From positions 2,108,001 to 2,172,000 of the forward strand of contig NZ_CP183878.1 in NCBI RefSeq assembly GCF_048572895.1: a stretch of 64,000 nucleotides of DNA. Direction: 5' to 3'. Below the pieces are notes generated by a model. That model saw only the letters and a program-made list of their open reading frames with translations. It made no database searches and was not told the origin of the DNA. The DNA comes from Psychrobacillus sp048572895 (GTDB lineage: Bacteria; Bacillota; Bacilli; Bacillales_A; Planococcaceae). Shown here piece by piece: positions 27,054 through 35,935 of the stretch; position 1 is the stretch's first letter; each line of letters starts with the position of its first letter. The position numbers and the translations under genes were made by a program.

Positions 27054-28601
27054 TTATAATGGAATATTACCATGTTTTTTATTTGGTCTAGTTTCTTTTT
27101 TATTGCGCATCATTTCTAATGATTGTATTAGCTTCATGCGAGTTTCTCTTGGGTCAATAACATCATCGACCATTCCCATAGAAGCTGCTACATATGGATT
27201 GGCAAATTTTTCACGGTACTCTTCTATTTTTTCTGCACGAATTGCTTCTGGATTATCACTTTGGGCAATTTCACGAGCAAAAATAATATTTGCAGCACCG
27301 TTTGGTCCCATTACTGCTATCTCAGCATTCGGCCACGCAAAAACAACATCTGCTCCAATAGATTTGGAATTCAAAGCAACATAAGCTCCTCCGTATGCTT
27401 TTCGTAAAATAACCGTTATTTTAGGAACGGTTGCTTCTGAATATGCAAATAGTATTTTAGCGCCATGACGAATAATTCCACCATGTTCCTGTTTTATACC
27501 AGGGAAGAATCCAGTTACATCTTCAAACGTGATGATCGGAATATTGAATGCATCACAAAAACGTATAAAACGAGCTGCTTTGTCTGATGAGTCTATATCG
27601 AGACCTCCAGCCATTACTTTTGGTTGGTTGCATACTAAGCCCACTACCTCGCCGTTAATACGAGCTAGACCAATGACAATGTTTTTAGCAAATTCTTTTT
27701 GCACTTCTAAGAAAGAATCCGTATCAACGACCTGTTCAATAACTTTCCGAACATCGTAAGGACGAATTGCTTCAAAAGGAACGATATCTGATAAATCAGG
27801 ACGATAATTATCTTCTTCTTTTACATCAGTTATCGAGGGCTTTTCTTCAAAGCTTTGCGGTAAATAACTTAGTAGTAATCGAACACTTTCTAATACTTCC
27901 TCTTCTGTTTTCCCACGGAAATGTGCATTTCCACTTATCGTATTATGTACTTTCGAGCCACCTAGATCTTCCGCAGAAATTTTTTCCCCAGTAACAGTTT
28001 CGATTACTTTCGGTCCCGTGATAAACATTTGGCTTGTTTCATCTGTCATAAACACAAAATCGGTAATAGCAGGCGAATATACCGCACCACCGGCACATGG
28101 ACCTAAAATGACAGAGATTTGGGGAATAACACCCGAATAAATTGCGTTACGATAAAAAATCTGACCATATCCATCCAGTGAAACCACACCTTCTTGAATA
28201 CGAGCACCACCTGAATCATTTAAGCCGATAAACGGCGCTCCATTTTTGGCTGCTAAATCCATGACGTTAGCAATTTTAAGTGCATGCATTTCTCCCAAAG
28301 CTCCGCCAAATACGGTGAAATCTTGAGAGAATAAATAAATTGGACGGCCATTTACTTTCCCGTAACCAGTTACGACTCCATCACCAGGGCCTTCTTGCTT
28401 GTCCATTCCAAAGTCAACTGTGCGGTGCTTGATGAATGGATTTAACTCTACAAATGAATCCTTATCTACTAGTAATTCAATACGTTCGCGAGCAGTCAAC
28501 TTACCTTTTTCATGCTGCTTTTCGATTCGGTCATCCCCACCACCAAGTTCGATTTTACGTTTACGATCATATAAGTCATTGATTTTTTCATAAATATCCA
28601 T
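27054..28601 (-). CDS. pccB: Acyl-CoA carboxyltransferase (propionyl-CoA carboxylase beta-type, YqjD-like)
   Basis: A 515-residue biotin-dependent carboxyltransferase. It has the two crotonase-like halves: the N-terminal acyl-CoA oxyanion region NDSGGARIQEGVVSL and the C-terminal GFFPGIKQEHGGIIRHGAK and AYGGAYVAL. It would convert propionyl-CoA to methylmalonyl-CoA. It starts four bases after the epimerase gene. The biotin carboxylase/BCCP partner is not in this window. A decarboxylase alpha-subunit role is possible but no decarboxylase membrane subunits are here. Confidence 0.88.
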   Translation of the reverse strand: MDIYEKINDLYDRKRKIELGGGDDRIEKQHEKGKLTARERIELLVDKDSFVELNPFIKHRTVDFGMDKQEGPGDGVVTGYGKVNGRPIYLFSQDFTVFGGALGEMHALKIANVMDLAAKNGAPFIGLNDSGGARIQEGVVSLDGYGQIFYRNAIYSGVIPQISVILGPCAGGAVYSPAITDFVFMTDETSQMFITGPKVIETVTGEKISAEDLGGSKVHNTISGNAHFRGKTEEEVLESVRLLLSYLPQSFEEKPSITDVKEEDNYRPDLSDIVPFEAIRPYDVRKVIEQVVDTDSFLEVQKEFAKNIVIGLARINGEVVGLVCNQPKVMAGGLDIDSSDKAARFIRFCDAFNIPIITFEDVTGFFPGIKQEHGGIIRHGAKILFAYSEATVPKITVILRKAYGGAYVALNSKSIGADVVFAWPNAEIAVMGPNGAANIIFAREIAQSDNPEAIRAEKIEEYREKFANPYVAASMGMVDDVIDPRETRMKLIQSLEMMRNKKETRPNKKHGNIPL

Positions 28602-28605
28602 ATAA

Positions 28606-29016
28606 TTACTTCGCTCCCCCGGTTTTATCGACTAATTCATATAGTACTCCACGAGATGACTTCGGATGAATAAATGCTACTTGAGCACCGTGAGCACCTG
28701 CTTTGGCAGTTTCTTGTATAAGTCGAACACCTTTTTCTTTTAACTCGTCCAAACGTTGTTGAATACTAGAAACACCAAAAGCAATATGATGGATTCCCTC
28801 ACCCTTTTTTTCTATAAATGAATGAATCGCACTTGTTTCATCGATTGGTTGAAGTAATTCTAAATGGACATTGCCACTATCGATAAAAGCTACACGAACT
28901 TTTTCAGATGGAACATCTTCAATATGTAATAGTTTTAACCCCAATGTATCTGTGTAATAAGGAAGAGATTCTTCTATACTTTTCACAGCAATACCAATAT
29001 GATCAATATTCTCCAT
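28606..29016 (-). CDS. mce: Methylmalonyl-CoA epimerase
   Basis: A 136-residue VOC-fold enzyme interconverting (R)- and (S)-methylmalonyl-CoA. It has MENIDHIGIAVKSIEESLPYY, the metal Glu in VHLELLQP, GIHHIAFGV and a terminal GVLYELVDK. Two paired beta-alpha-beta-beta-beta modules are visible. ATG 29016 follows AAAGGGGTG. With pccB and the mutase genes it forms the propionyl-CoA to succinyl-CoA route. Confidence 0.93.
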   Translation of the reverse strand: MENIDHIGIAVKSIEESLPYYTDTLGLKLLHIEDVPSEKVRVAFIDSGNVHLELLQPIDETSAIHSFIEKKGEGIHHIAFGVSSIQQRLDELKEKGVRLIQETAKAGAHGAQVAFIHPKSSRGVLYELVDKTGGAK

Positions 29017-29141
29017 TTTTACACCCCTTTTTTTAAAACACTTACCTTATTCTATTGTACCTATTTCAAAAAAAAAACTCTACCTCTTGTGCATTTTTAT
29101 GTTTTTGTTAAAATAAAGGTACAAGCTAAAGGAGAGAAATT

Positions 29142-29237
29142 ATGCAAAACCAAAAATTTCGTAAAATTATTGTTTATTTAATGATTTTTGTAATGGTCAT
29201 GTCGACATTACTATTCGGTCTAAGCTTCGTCCTTTAA
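29142..29237 (+). CDS. Prli42-like stressosome-associated membrane miniprotein
   Basis: A 31-residue protein: a short basic N-terminus (MQNQKFRKIIVYL) followed by one transmembrane helix (MIFVMVMSTLLFGLSFVL). Listeria Prli42 has the same length and layout and anchors the RsbR stressosome at the membrane; similar miniproteins occur across Bacillales. AAAGGAGAG precedes the ATG at ideal distance and a strong terminator follows, so it is a self-contained gene. It is transcribed divergently from mce. Confidence 0.8.
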   Translation: MQNQKFRKIIVYLMIFVMVMSTLLFGLSFVL

Positions 29238-29245
29238 GAAATGAT

Positions 29246-29285
29246 AAAAACCAGCGAATGCATCTGTATGCTTCCGCTGGTTTTT
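29246..29285. terminator. Shared terminator of the miniprotein and brxB
   Basis: AAAAACCAGCG (29246-29256) pairs with CGCTGGTTTTT (29275-29285), an 11-bp stem between two convergent genes. It is followed by TTTTTATTTTTTT on plus and gives an A-to-T run on minus. Confidence 0.9.
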
Positions 29286-29291
29286 ATTTTT

Positions 29292-29732
29292 TTATACTTC
29301 TTCGCAATATTCTTCAAATAATCCTTGTAAGTGCGTGATCACTGAAGTTGGTGCATGACCTTCTATTTCATGACGGCCAATTTCTGCTATCGGTTGTCCA
29401 TCTTTTAGTAGTACAAATGATGGTGATGAAGGTAAGTGATCATCTCCGAATAGATTCCGTGCTTGTTGAGTAGCTAATTTGTCTTGACCTGCAAAAACAG
29501 TTACTAAATGGTCTGGACGTTTATCATAGTGTACTGAGTTAGCAGCAGCAGGGCGTGCAATTCCTCCAGCACATCCACAAACTGAGTTTACCATCACTAA
29601 AGTTGTTCCTTGACGAGCAAATGCAGCATCTACTTCTTCAGGTGTCTTAAGTTGTTCAAACCCAGCTGCATCCATTTCTCCACGAGCTTGCACAAGTATA
29701 TCATTCATATATAAATTGAAATCCATATTCAT
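29292..29732 (-). CDS. brxB: Bacilliredoxin BrxB (YqiW)
   Basis: A 146-residue thioredoxin-fold protein that removes bacillithiol from S-bacillithiolated proteins. It starts MNMDFNLYMNDI and has the CGC active site in VNSVCGCAGGIARPAAANSV, followed by DKRPDHLVTVFAGQD. I choose ATG 29732: it matches the B. subtilis N-terminus and sits 10 bases from GGAG, whereas the GTG at 29741 is only one base from that site. Presence of BrxB implies the organism makes bacillithiol. Confidence 0.95.
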   Translation of the reverse strand: MNMDFNLYMNDILVQARGEMDAAGFEQLKTPEEVDAAFARQGTTLVMVNSVCGCAGGIARPAAANSVHYDKRPDHLVTVFAGQDKLATQQARNLFGDDHLPSSPSFVLLKDGQPIAEIGRHEIEGHAPTSVITHLQGLFEEYCEEV

Positions 29733-29774
29733 TTTTGCCACTCTCCTTTTTTAAACTAATTTTATCTTATCAGA

Positions 29775-30869
29775 TTATTGGTTTGGATTCGAGGAAAATA
29801 AATCGTCGACCGCTTGGGAAACCGTTATTTTTTCATCTCGCACTAATTGTTCTAATGTTGTCATTGATTGTTTTTTTACATTGGAAGAAAAAAAGTCATC
29901 ATATAATCGATCTACAATCATTGTTTTAAACCATTCCACTGTTTGCTCTTTTCTTCTTTGTTGCCATACAGATTTTTCCTTCATCATTTGCTCGAAATGA
30001 AGTATATTCTCCCAAACAATATCTAAGCCAATTTTATGCAGAGAAGATACTGCTAAGGCTGGTGTCTTCCAATTCGGTGTGGAAGGTGCTAAGAAATGGA
30101 GAATCTGCTTATACTCTGCAACTGTTTTTTTCGCTAGTTTTTCATTGGAGCCATCTGCTTTATGGACAATAATTGCATCAGCAAGCTCCATTATTCCTTT
30201 TTTCATCCCCTGTAGTTCATCACCTGCTCCTGTGAGCGCTAATAATAAAAAGAAATCCACCATTCCACGTACAATGGTTTCGCTTTGACCTACACCAACC
30301 GTTTCGACTAAAATCACATCGTATCCGGCAGCCTCACATAGAAGCATCGTCTCGCGAGACTTTTTATGCACCCCCCCTAGTGTACCAGCAGTTGGTGAAG
30401 GTCTTATAAAAGCATTAGGGTGTTTTGCAAGCTCTTCCATTCTTGTTTTATCTCCAAGAATACTTCCGCCTGTCAAAGAGGAACTAGGATCGATAGCTAG
30501 TACTGCAACTCTAAACTCCTGATCGCATAGCATTTTCCCAAATGCCTCGATAAATGTACTCTTTCCTACTCCTGGAACTCCAGTTATTCCTATACGAATG
30601 CTGTTACCAGTATAAGGAAGCAGGTTTTTCAATAATCGCTGACCAATATGCTGTTGATCATTTACAGTACTTTCAATAAAAGTTATTGCTTTTGCTAAAT
30701 GCAATCTGGAGCCATCTTGAATTTGCCGGATGTATTCCTCCTCATCGATTTGAAGAGGCTTTCTTTTGGAAAACTTTTTAATAGAAGCATTCCCCATACC
30801 ATCATGTTGCGATTTAATACCACTCATCACATGCATTGAAGATTCTTCTGTTTTATCCGATTTTGACAT
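29775..30869 (-). CDS. meaB: Methylmalonyl-CoA mutase GTPase chaperone MeaB
   Basis: A 364-residue P-loop GTPase that gates cobalamin loading and protects methylmalonyl-CoA mutase. It has Walker A GVPGVGKS, AIDPSSSLTGGSILGDKTRM, ETVGVGQSE and the guanine-specificity region VHKADG. It starts in the mutB stop (TAATG), so it is coupled to the mutase. About 30 residues precede the usual family start (FSKRKPLQ...), low-complexity and rich in Ser/Met; a later start is possible. Confidence 0.93.
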   Translation of the reverse strand: MSKSDKTEESSMHVMSGIKSQHDGMGNASIKKFSKRKPLQIDEEEYIRQIQDGSRLHLAKAITFIESTVNDQQHIGQRLLKNLLPYTGNSIRIGITGVPGVGKSTFIEAFGKMLCDQEFRVAVLAIDPSSSLTGGSILGDKTRMEELAKHPNAFIRPSPTAGTLGGVHKKSRETMLLCEAAGYDVILVETVGVGQSETIVRGMVDFFLLLALTGAGDELQGMKKGIMELADAIIVHKADGSNEKLAKKTVAEYKQILHFLAPSTPNWKTPALAVSSLHKIGLDIVWENILHFEQMMKEKSVWQQRRKEQTVEWFKTMIVDRLYDDFFSSNVKKQSMTTLEQLVRDEKITVSQAVDDLFSSNPNQ

Positions 30870-33028
30870 TAAGCTTCCACTTCCTCGTAGCCAAGACGCT
30901 TGTAAATCTCTTCAATGACTTTTTGTGCTGCAACAGGTATAACTGTTCCTGGTCCAAAAATGGCAGAAGCACCATTTTCACGTAGGAAAGCATAATCCTG
31001 TGCTGGGATAACACCACCAACTACGATTAATATGTCTTCTCTACCAAGCTTAGCTAGCTCTTCTTTCAATGAAGGAACTAAGGTCATATGCCCAGCAGCT
31101 AATGAACTAACTCCGACAACATGGACATCATTTTCTACTGCCTGTAGCGCTGTTTCTGCAGGTGTTTGGAAAAGAGGACTAATATCTACGTCAAACCCTA
31201 AATCGGCAAATGCAGTAGCAATAACCTTCGCTCCACGATCATGCCCGTCCTGACCCATTTTGGCGATTAAAATACGCGGACGACGACCTTCATTTTCTCG
31301 GAAGTCCTCTGCCATTTGTTTCACTGCATCAATCTCTTCTACATCATTAAAGTTTGCACTATAAATACCACTCACAGAACGAATCACCGCCTTATGTCTT
31401 CCTGCCACTACTTCAATTGCATCGGAGATTTCACCAATAGTTGCTCGTTCTCTAGCAGCTATAACAGCCGATTCTAATAGGTTTGTTTCTCCAGTTCTTG
31501 CTGCTTCCGTTAAATCAGTCAACGCTTTTTGTACTGCGTTCTCATTACGCTTAGCTTTTACTTCTTCTAAACGTTCCATTTGTTTTTGACGGACGACTGT
31601 ATTGTCTATATTTAAAATATCAATAGCATCTTCTTGCTCTAAACGATACTTGTTAACACCAATGATTACCTCTTTTGAAGAGTCAATTTGTGCTTGTTTT
31701 TTGGCAGCTGCCTCTTCTATTTTCATCTTAGGTAGACCAGTTTCAATGGCTTTTGCCATACCGCCAAGCTCTTCAATTTCTTCTATTAAAGCCCATGCTT
31801 TTTCCATTAACTCATGCGTTAATGTTTCGACATAGTATGACCCGCCCCATGGATCGATTACCTTCGTCATGTTCGTTTCTTCCTGCAGGAATAGTTGTGT
31901 GTTTCGAGCAATTCGTGCAGAGAAATCTGTCGGCAGGGCAATTGCTTCATCTAAAGCATTCGTATGAAGGGACTGTGTATGACCCATTGCCGCTGCATTT
32001 GCTTCTATTAACGTTCTTGTAACATTATTAAATGGGTCCTGCTCCGTTAAACTCCACCCTGATGTTTGAGAATGTGTTCGAAGAGCAAGTGATTTAGGGT
32101 TTTTCGGATCGAAGCTTTGCATCATTTGTGCCCATATTCTACGAGCAGCACGCATTTTCGCAATTTCCATAAAATAATTCATCCCGATGGCCCAGAAAAA
32201 TGAAAGTCGTGGGGCAAAGGCATCAATATCTATTCCAGCTGCAAGACCTGTTCGAACATATTCTAATCCATCAGCTAAAGTGTAAGCTAACTCAATATCC
32301 GCAGTAGCTCCAGCTTCCTGCATATGGTAACCCGAGATAGAAATAGAATTAAATTTAGGCATCTTTTGAGCAGTAAAAGCAAATATATCCGCAATAATTT
32401 TCATAGACATTTCCGGAGTATAAATATACGTATTACGAACCATATATTCTTTTAAAATATCATTTTGTATAGTACCTGCTAGCTTCTCAAGAGATACCCC
32501 TTGTTCTTCCGCGGTTACAATATAGAATGCTAAAATTGGTAGCACAGCACCATTCATCGTCATTGAAACAGACATTTGATCTAACGGAATCCCATCAAAT
32601 AAAATCTTCATATCTTCGACTGAATCTATAGCCACTCCTGCTTTCCCTACATCTCCCGTAACTCGTTCATGATCCGAATCATAGCCACGATGCGTCGCTA
32701 AATCAAATGCAACCGATAGACCTTTTTGTCCCATTGCTAAGTTTCTTCTATAAAAAGCATTGCTTTCCTCTGCTGTTGAAAATCCAGCATACTGGCGAAC
32801 TGTCCATGGCTTCGCAACATACATCGTTGGATAAGGGCCCCTAGTGTTCGGCTCGATACCTGGAAGGTCGTTTATATGGGCCAATTCAGATGTATCTTCC
32901 TTGTTATACATAGGTTTTAAATGAATTCCTTCATTTGTTAAAAAGGAATCGGTTATTGATATTTTAGTATTGTCCTCTTTTAGTAATACTTCTTTAATGG
33001 ATACTTTATCGTAATTAGGCATTGTCAT
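30869..33028 (-). CDS. mutB: Methylmalonyl-CoA mutase, large (catalytic) subunit
   Basis: A 719-residue adenosylcobalamin enzyme that isomerises (R)-methylmalonyl-CoA to succinyl-CoA. The N-terminal TIM barrel has TRGPYPTMY and the active-site SISGYHMQEAGA; the C-terminal cobalamin domain has the DGHDRG motif (lower-axial His) with GGVIPAQDY. I choose ATG 33028 because AAAGGAGG is six bases ahead; it overlaps the end of mutA by 14 bases. Confidence 0.96.
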   Translation of the reverse strand: MTMPNYDKVSIKEVLLKEDNTKISITDSFLTNEGIHLKPMYNKEDTSELAHINDLPGIEPNTRGPYPTMYVAKPWTVRQYAGFSTAEESNAFYRRNLAMGQKGLSVAFDLATHRGYDSDHERVTGDVGKAGVAIDSVEDMKILFDGIPLDQMSVSMTMNGAVLPILAFYIVTAEEQGVSLEKLAGTIQNDILKEYMVRNTYIYTPEMSMKIIADIFAFTAQKMPKFNSISISGYHMQEAGATADIELAYTLADGLEYVRTGLAAGIDIDAFAPRLSFFWAIGMNYFMEIAKMRAARRIWAQMMQSFDPKNPKSLALRTHSQTSGWSLTEQDPFNNVTRTLIEANAAAMGHTQSLHTNALDEAIALPTDFSARIARNTQLFLQEETNMTKVIDPWGGSYYVETLTHELMEKAWALIEEIEELGGMAKAIETGLPKMKIEEAAAKKQAQIDSSKEVIIGVNKYRLEQEDAIDILNIDNTVVRQKQMERLEEVKAKRNENAVQKALTDLTEAARTGETNLLESAVIAARERATIGEISDAIEVVAGRHKAVIRSVSGIYSANFNDVEEIDAVKQMAEDFRENEGRRPRILIAKMGQDGHDRGAKVIATAFADLGFDVDISPLFQTPAETALQAVENDVHVVGVSSLAAGHMTLVPSLKEELAKLGREDILIVVGGVIPAQDYAFLRENGASAIFGPGTVIPVAAQKVIEEIYKRLGYEEVEA

Positions 33029-34664
33029 TTGAATCCTCCTTTTTAGCAAAGGCTAAAAGTTGCTGCCCTTTTTCAAGAAGCGATTGTCCAGCAGAGATAC
33101 ATCCAGACAATCCGGCATCTAGCCAGTCTTCATACTCCTCAAATTTACCGGCAACATCCATTGGTACGGACAGTTTTTCATTTAATAATGCGGGAACTAA
33201 ACCAGCCGTTTGTTCATCGTTACCAACAAAAACTATATAGTGGATATTCTGTTCATTTATCCATTTTTGTAGATCGAATGGCTTTAAGTTTTCCGGTGCT
33301 ACGATTGGTAATATTCCTAATGCGGTTAAATATCCGCTAACAAAGTCTATGCGAGCTTTATATTCTTTTAAAATACCATATGGAATAATAGCGGTGTTTA
33401 ATGGACTGTCTTCGAATGATTTTCGTAATTGCTCAAAAGGTTCAGCTAGACGCTTATAACCAGTGAATTTAATAGGCTTCTTAAGTACGTCATCAGGATT
33501 TGCATAAGTATTCGTTCCAATTAATGATTTTTTACGAGTAGACAGTGCAGCAAGCTGCTCCTCCCACTTTACTTTTGCCCGTTCTAAAAGCATACTTTCT
33601 CTATCTTCTACCGTTTCTTTTTGCATTAACGTTAAAAAGTATGTCCACGTTTTTTCAACGAGCTCATTAGTCAATGTGTCCACATAGTAAGAACCACCTG
33701 CTGCATCAACAACATGCTGGATATGCGTTTCTTCTTTTAGTACGAGCTGCATATTACGGGCGATCCGCTTAGATGTTGCTGTAGCTCCGGTTAAATAATC
33801 ATGTGGGTACGTCGTCAAACTATCCGCCCCACCAAGAACGCCTGCTAGGGCACTATTACCCGCCCGCAAAATATTAACATTTGCATCTAATACGGAGTAA
33901 GATCGCAACGAAGTTTCTATATGTACAGGGATTGCCGCTATGTCTGTATTCCCATATGCTTGGCCGAAAGCTTGCCAAAGGATACGAAAAGCACGAATTT
34001 TCGCTATTTCCATAAAGAAATTATTTTCCACGGAAAATTGTACGAATGCTTTAGTAACAAGCTTCTCAATGCTAGTTTCGCCTGCAAAAGCATCTGCTTT
34101 TACTAGTACGCTTGCTAGCTCGCTAATAGCGTCCCCACCTGCTTGATGGATTGATGATCCATTTAAGAAATATGTTCTAGCGTTAGGAAGTTCCACATCC
34201 TCTGCTCCAATTACTAATCCTTTTAGGTCAGTAAAATGATTTAAAAAACCCGGATTATCTGATACATCTAGAATAGCAGTATGATTCGTCAATAGAGCTG
34301 CTAACTCCTTTATTTGATCCGTATTCCAAGTATGTTCTTTTTCTAATTTGAAATGAACAACATCATTACCTTTTGCAAGCGATTCTGTGATTTCTTTAAG
34401 TATTTCTTCACTTGTAGATCCTTCTGCAATTTGAGCGATTAACCACTGAGAAGATTTTTTTGCTTCCCGAACAATTGCCGTTAGTGATACTGGAATATTG
34501 CCCAGATCTTCTAAAGAATAAAGCGGTTTCAAAATGATGTCCTCTAATGTTCTCGTAGATAGCGACTCCAATGTTTTCCCTTTTAATGATTTGAGGGCTA
34601 CTTGCTCCCATTCATCAAGTGTTGCATTATTAAACGTCGTTTTTCTCATTTTATCTAATGTCAT
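33015..34664 (-). CDS. mutA: Methylmalonyl-CoA mutase, small subunit
   Basis: A 549-residue paralogue of the catalytic subunit that forms the inactive half of the heterodimer. The barrel region retains FSVENNFFMEIAKIRAFRILW and VDAAGGSYYVDTLTNELVEKTW. The C-terminal domain keeps the fold but lacks DxHxxG, so it cannot bind cobalamin by base-off coordination. This is the normal state for MutA. It is somewhat short for the family (about 610-640). No cobalamin riboswitch was seen in the 146 bases upstream. Confidence 0.93.
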   Translation of the reverse strand: MTLDKMRKTTFNNATLDEWEQVALKSLKGKTLESLSTRTLEDIILKPLYSLEDLGNIPVSLTAIVREAKKSSQWLIAQIAEGSTSEEILKEITESLAKGNDVVHFKLEKEHTWNTDQIKELAALLTNHTAILDVSDNPGFLNHFTDLKGLVIGAEDVELPNARTYFLNGSSIHQAGGDAISELASVLVKADAFAGETSIEKLVTKAFVQFSVENNFFMEIAKIRAFRILWQAFGQAYGNTDIAAIPVHIETSLRSYSVLDANVNILRAGNSALAGVLGGADSLTTYPHDYLTGATATSKRIARNMQLVLKEETHIQHVVDAAGGSYYVDTLTNELVEKTWTYFLTLMQKETVEDRESMLLERAKVKWEEQLAALSTRKKSLIGTNTYANPDDVLKKPIKFTGYKRLAEPFEQLRKSFEDSPLNTAIIPYGILKEYKARIDFVSGYLTALGILPIVAPENLKPFDLQKWINEQNIHYIVFVGNDEQTAGLVPALLNEKLSVPMDVAGKFEEYEDWLDAGLSGCISAGQSLLEKGQQLLAFAKKEDSNDNA

Positions 34665-34772
34665 ATGAACGCTTTCGCTTCCCCCTATGTAAAGAAAATT
34701 ATGCTAACTATATTTTAACGGACAATGATTACATAAGAAAGGGAAACTTCCTTAGCAGTCTGATGAATTGAA

Positions 34773-34800
34773 AAACCTCTTTAATAATCGAAAGAGGTTT
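34773..34800 (-). terminator. Terminator of the gerABC operon
   Basis: AAACCTCTTT (34773-34782) pairs with AAAGAGGTTT (34791-34800). On the minus strand the hairpin continues as TTCAATTC. It is ten bases beyond the gerC-type stop. Confidence 0.78.
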
Positions 34801-34810
34801 CTTCGTTCCT

Positions 34811-35935
34811 TTATTCAATTGCTCCTGTGCCTTTAAGTGATACTTTAACGCTCACATCCAACGGTAAAGTCGGATATAATTTTTGCCATTCGGAAATCGT
34901 GTTTTTGTCATATAGCTTCATAGTTCTATACTTTAAACCGAAACCCATAGGATCTAGATCTTTTTCTTGAACTGCAGTGAGAAATTCTTCAATCTTTTTT
35001 TTCAGTGCCTTGGAAGCTATCTTGTCATACTTATTTAGATCTTTTAAAAAGAGATTTTTATTGGATTGACCAATTACACCGATCATTTTTACGTCCATCT
35101 TGATGGAAGTGGGCTGTCCATTATCCATTAAAACTTTATATTGTACATTTGTTTTTTCCATATTAATAACGAATATTAGATCCTCTGATTCTGCTTTATA
35201 ACTAAATCCACTCATTCCATTTAGAAGAGTATTATAATACTTTGATTGCTCCGAAGATAATTCGAACGGTTTAGATTTTTCTTTAACAACCAAGGATTTA
35301 TTGACAATCAACTCTTTCTTATCTTCAGTTGCCTCTACAAGCGGCAATACTGCATCAATCCCATCCGACAACATATTTCTTCTAAATTCATAAAGGAATG
35401 TGGAGGTGATAAAAGGACTGTCTGTTCCACTCCCACCAAAAAAGTTGACGAGAGTAGATGATACAGCCGATTCAGCTGCAGGTTCCACTCGCAAAATAGA
35501 CTCTGCGGACGTTTTAGCGGCTGCTACCCAGGCTATCAACTGAACATCACTCCGTCTTATAAAGTAATCCATAAAATCCTTTACGTTATCTTGTAGTAAG
35601 TCCTCGTTAATAACGATAATTTTGGCATGCCCAAATTCTAATACTTTGTCTGTATGTGTTTCCAAAATTCGAATTGCTTCTGCAAGCGTTTCCCCTTCGT
35701 AAACTAGATATTCATAAGTAGGTCCAGTTGATGATTTAATAGAAGCGACAGGTAATGATAATTTTAATGTTACTTTATATCCCCCTTCCTCCTTTTCCGC
35801 TGGATCTACACCAATACCTGTTACAAAAACCCGCTTATCAATATCTTTAAATCCACATCCCGCCAATATAGAAACAGATGAAAAGTAAACAGCTGCAACA
35901 ACGATTACTTTAAAATTTCGGAATCGATGCTTCAT
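34811..35935 (-). CDS. gerC: Spore germination lipoprotein, Ger(x)C family
   Basis: A 374-residue C subunit of a GerA-type nutrient germinant receptor. The signal peptide ends in lipobox LAGC (Cys27), followed by KDIDKRVFVTGIGVDPAE, typical of Ger(x)C. The three domain pattern runs to a C-terminal LPLDVSVKVSLKGTG. It acts on the outer face of the spore inner membrane. It overlaps the B-subunit stop by four bases. Confidence 0.92.
   Translation of the reverse strand: MKHRFRNFKVIVVAAVYFSSVSILAGCGFKDIDKRVFVTGIGVDPAEKEEGGYKVTLKLSLPVASIKSSTGPTYEYLVYEGETLAEAIRILETHTDKVLEFGHAKIIVINEDLLQDNVKDFMDYFIRRSDVQLIAWVAAAKTSAESILRVEPAAESAVSSTLVNFFGGSGTDSPFITSTFLYEFRRNMLSDGIDAVLPLVEATEDKKELIVNKSLVVKEKSKPFELSSEQSKYYNTLLNGMSGFSYKAESEDLIFVINMEKTNVQYKVLMDNGQPTSIKMDVKMIGVIGQSNKNLFLKDLNKYDKIASKALKKKIEEFLTAVQEKDLDPMGFGLKYRTMKLYDKNTISEWQKLYPTLPLDVSVKVSLKGTGAIE

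Noticed and set aside
30079..32022. Several plus-strand frames antisense to meaB and mutB
   Set aside because: They follow the codon periodicity of the genes on the other strand and lack ribosome sites.
34665..34810. Cobalamin riboswitch expected before mutA
   Set aside because: The gap is too short and shows no B12-box-like sequence, only a terminator for the gerABC unit.
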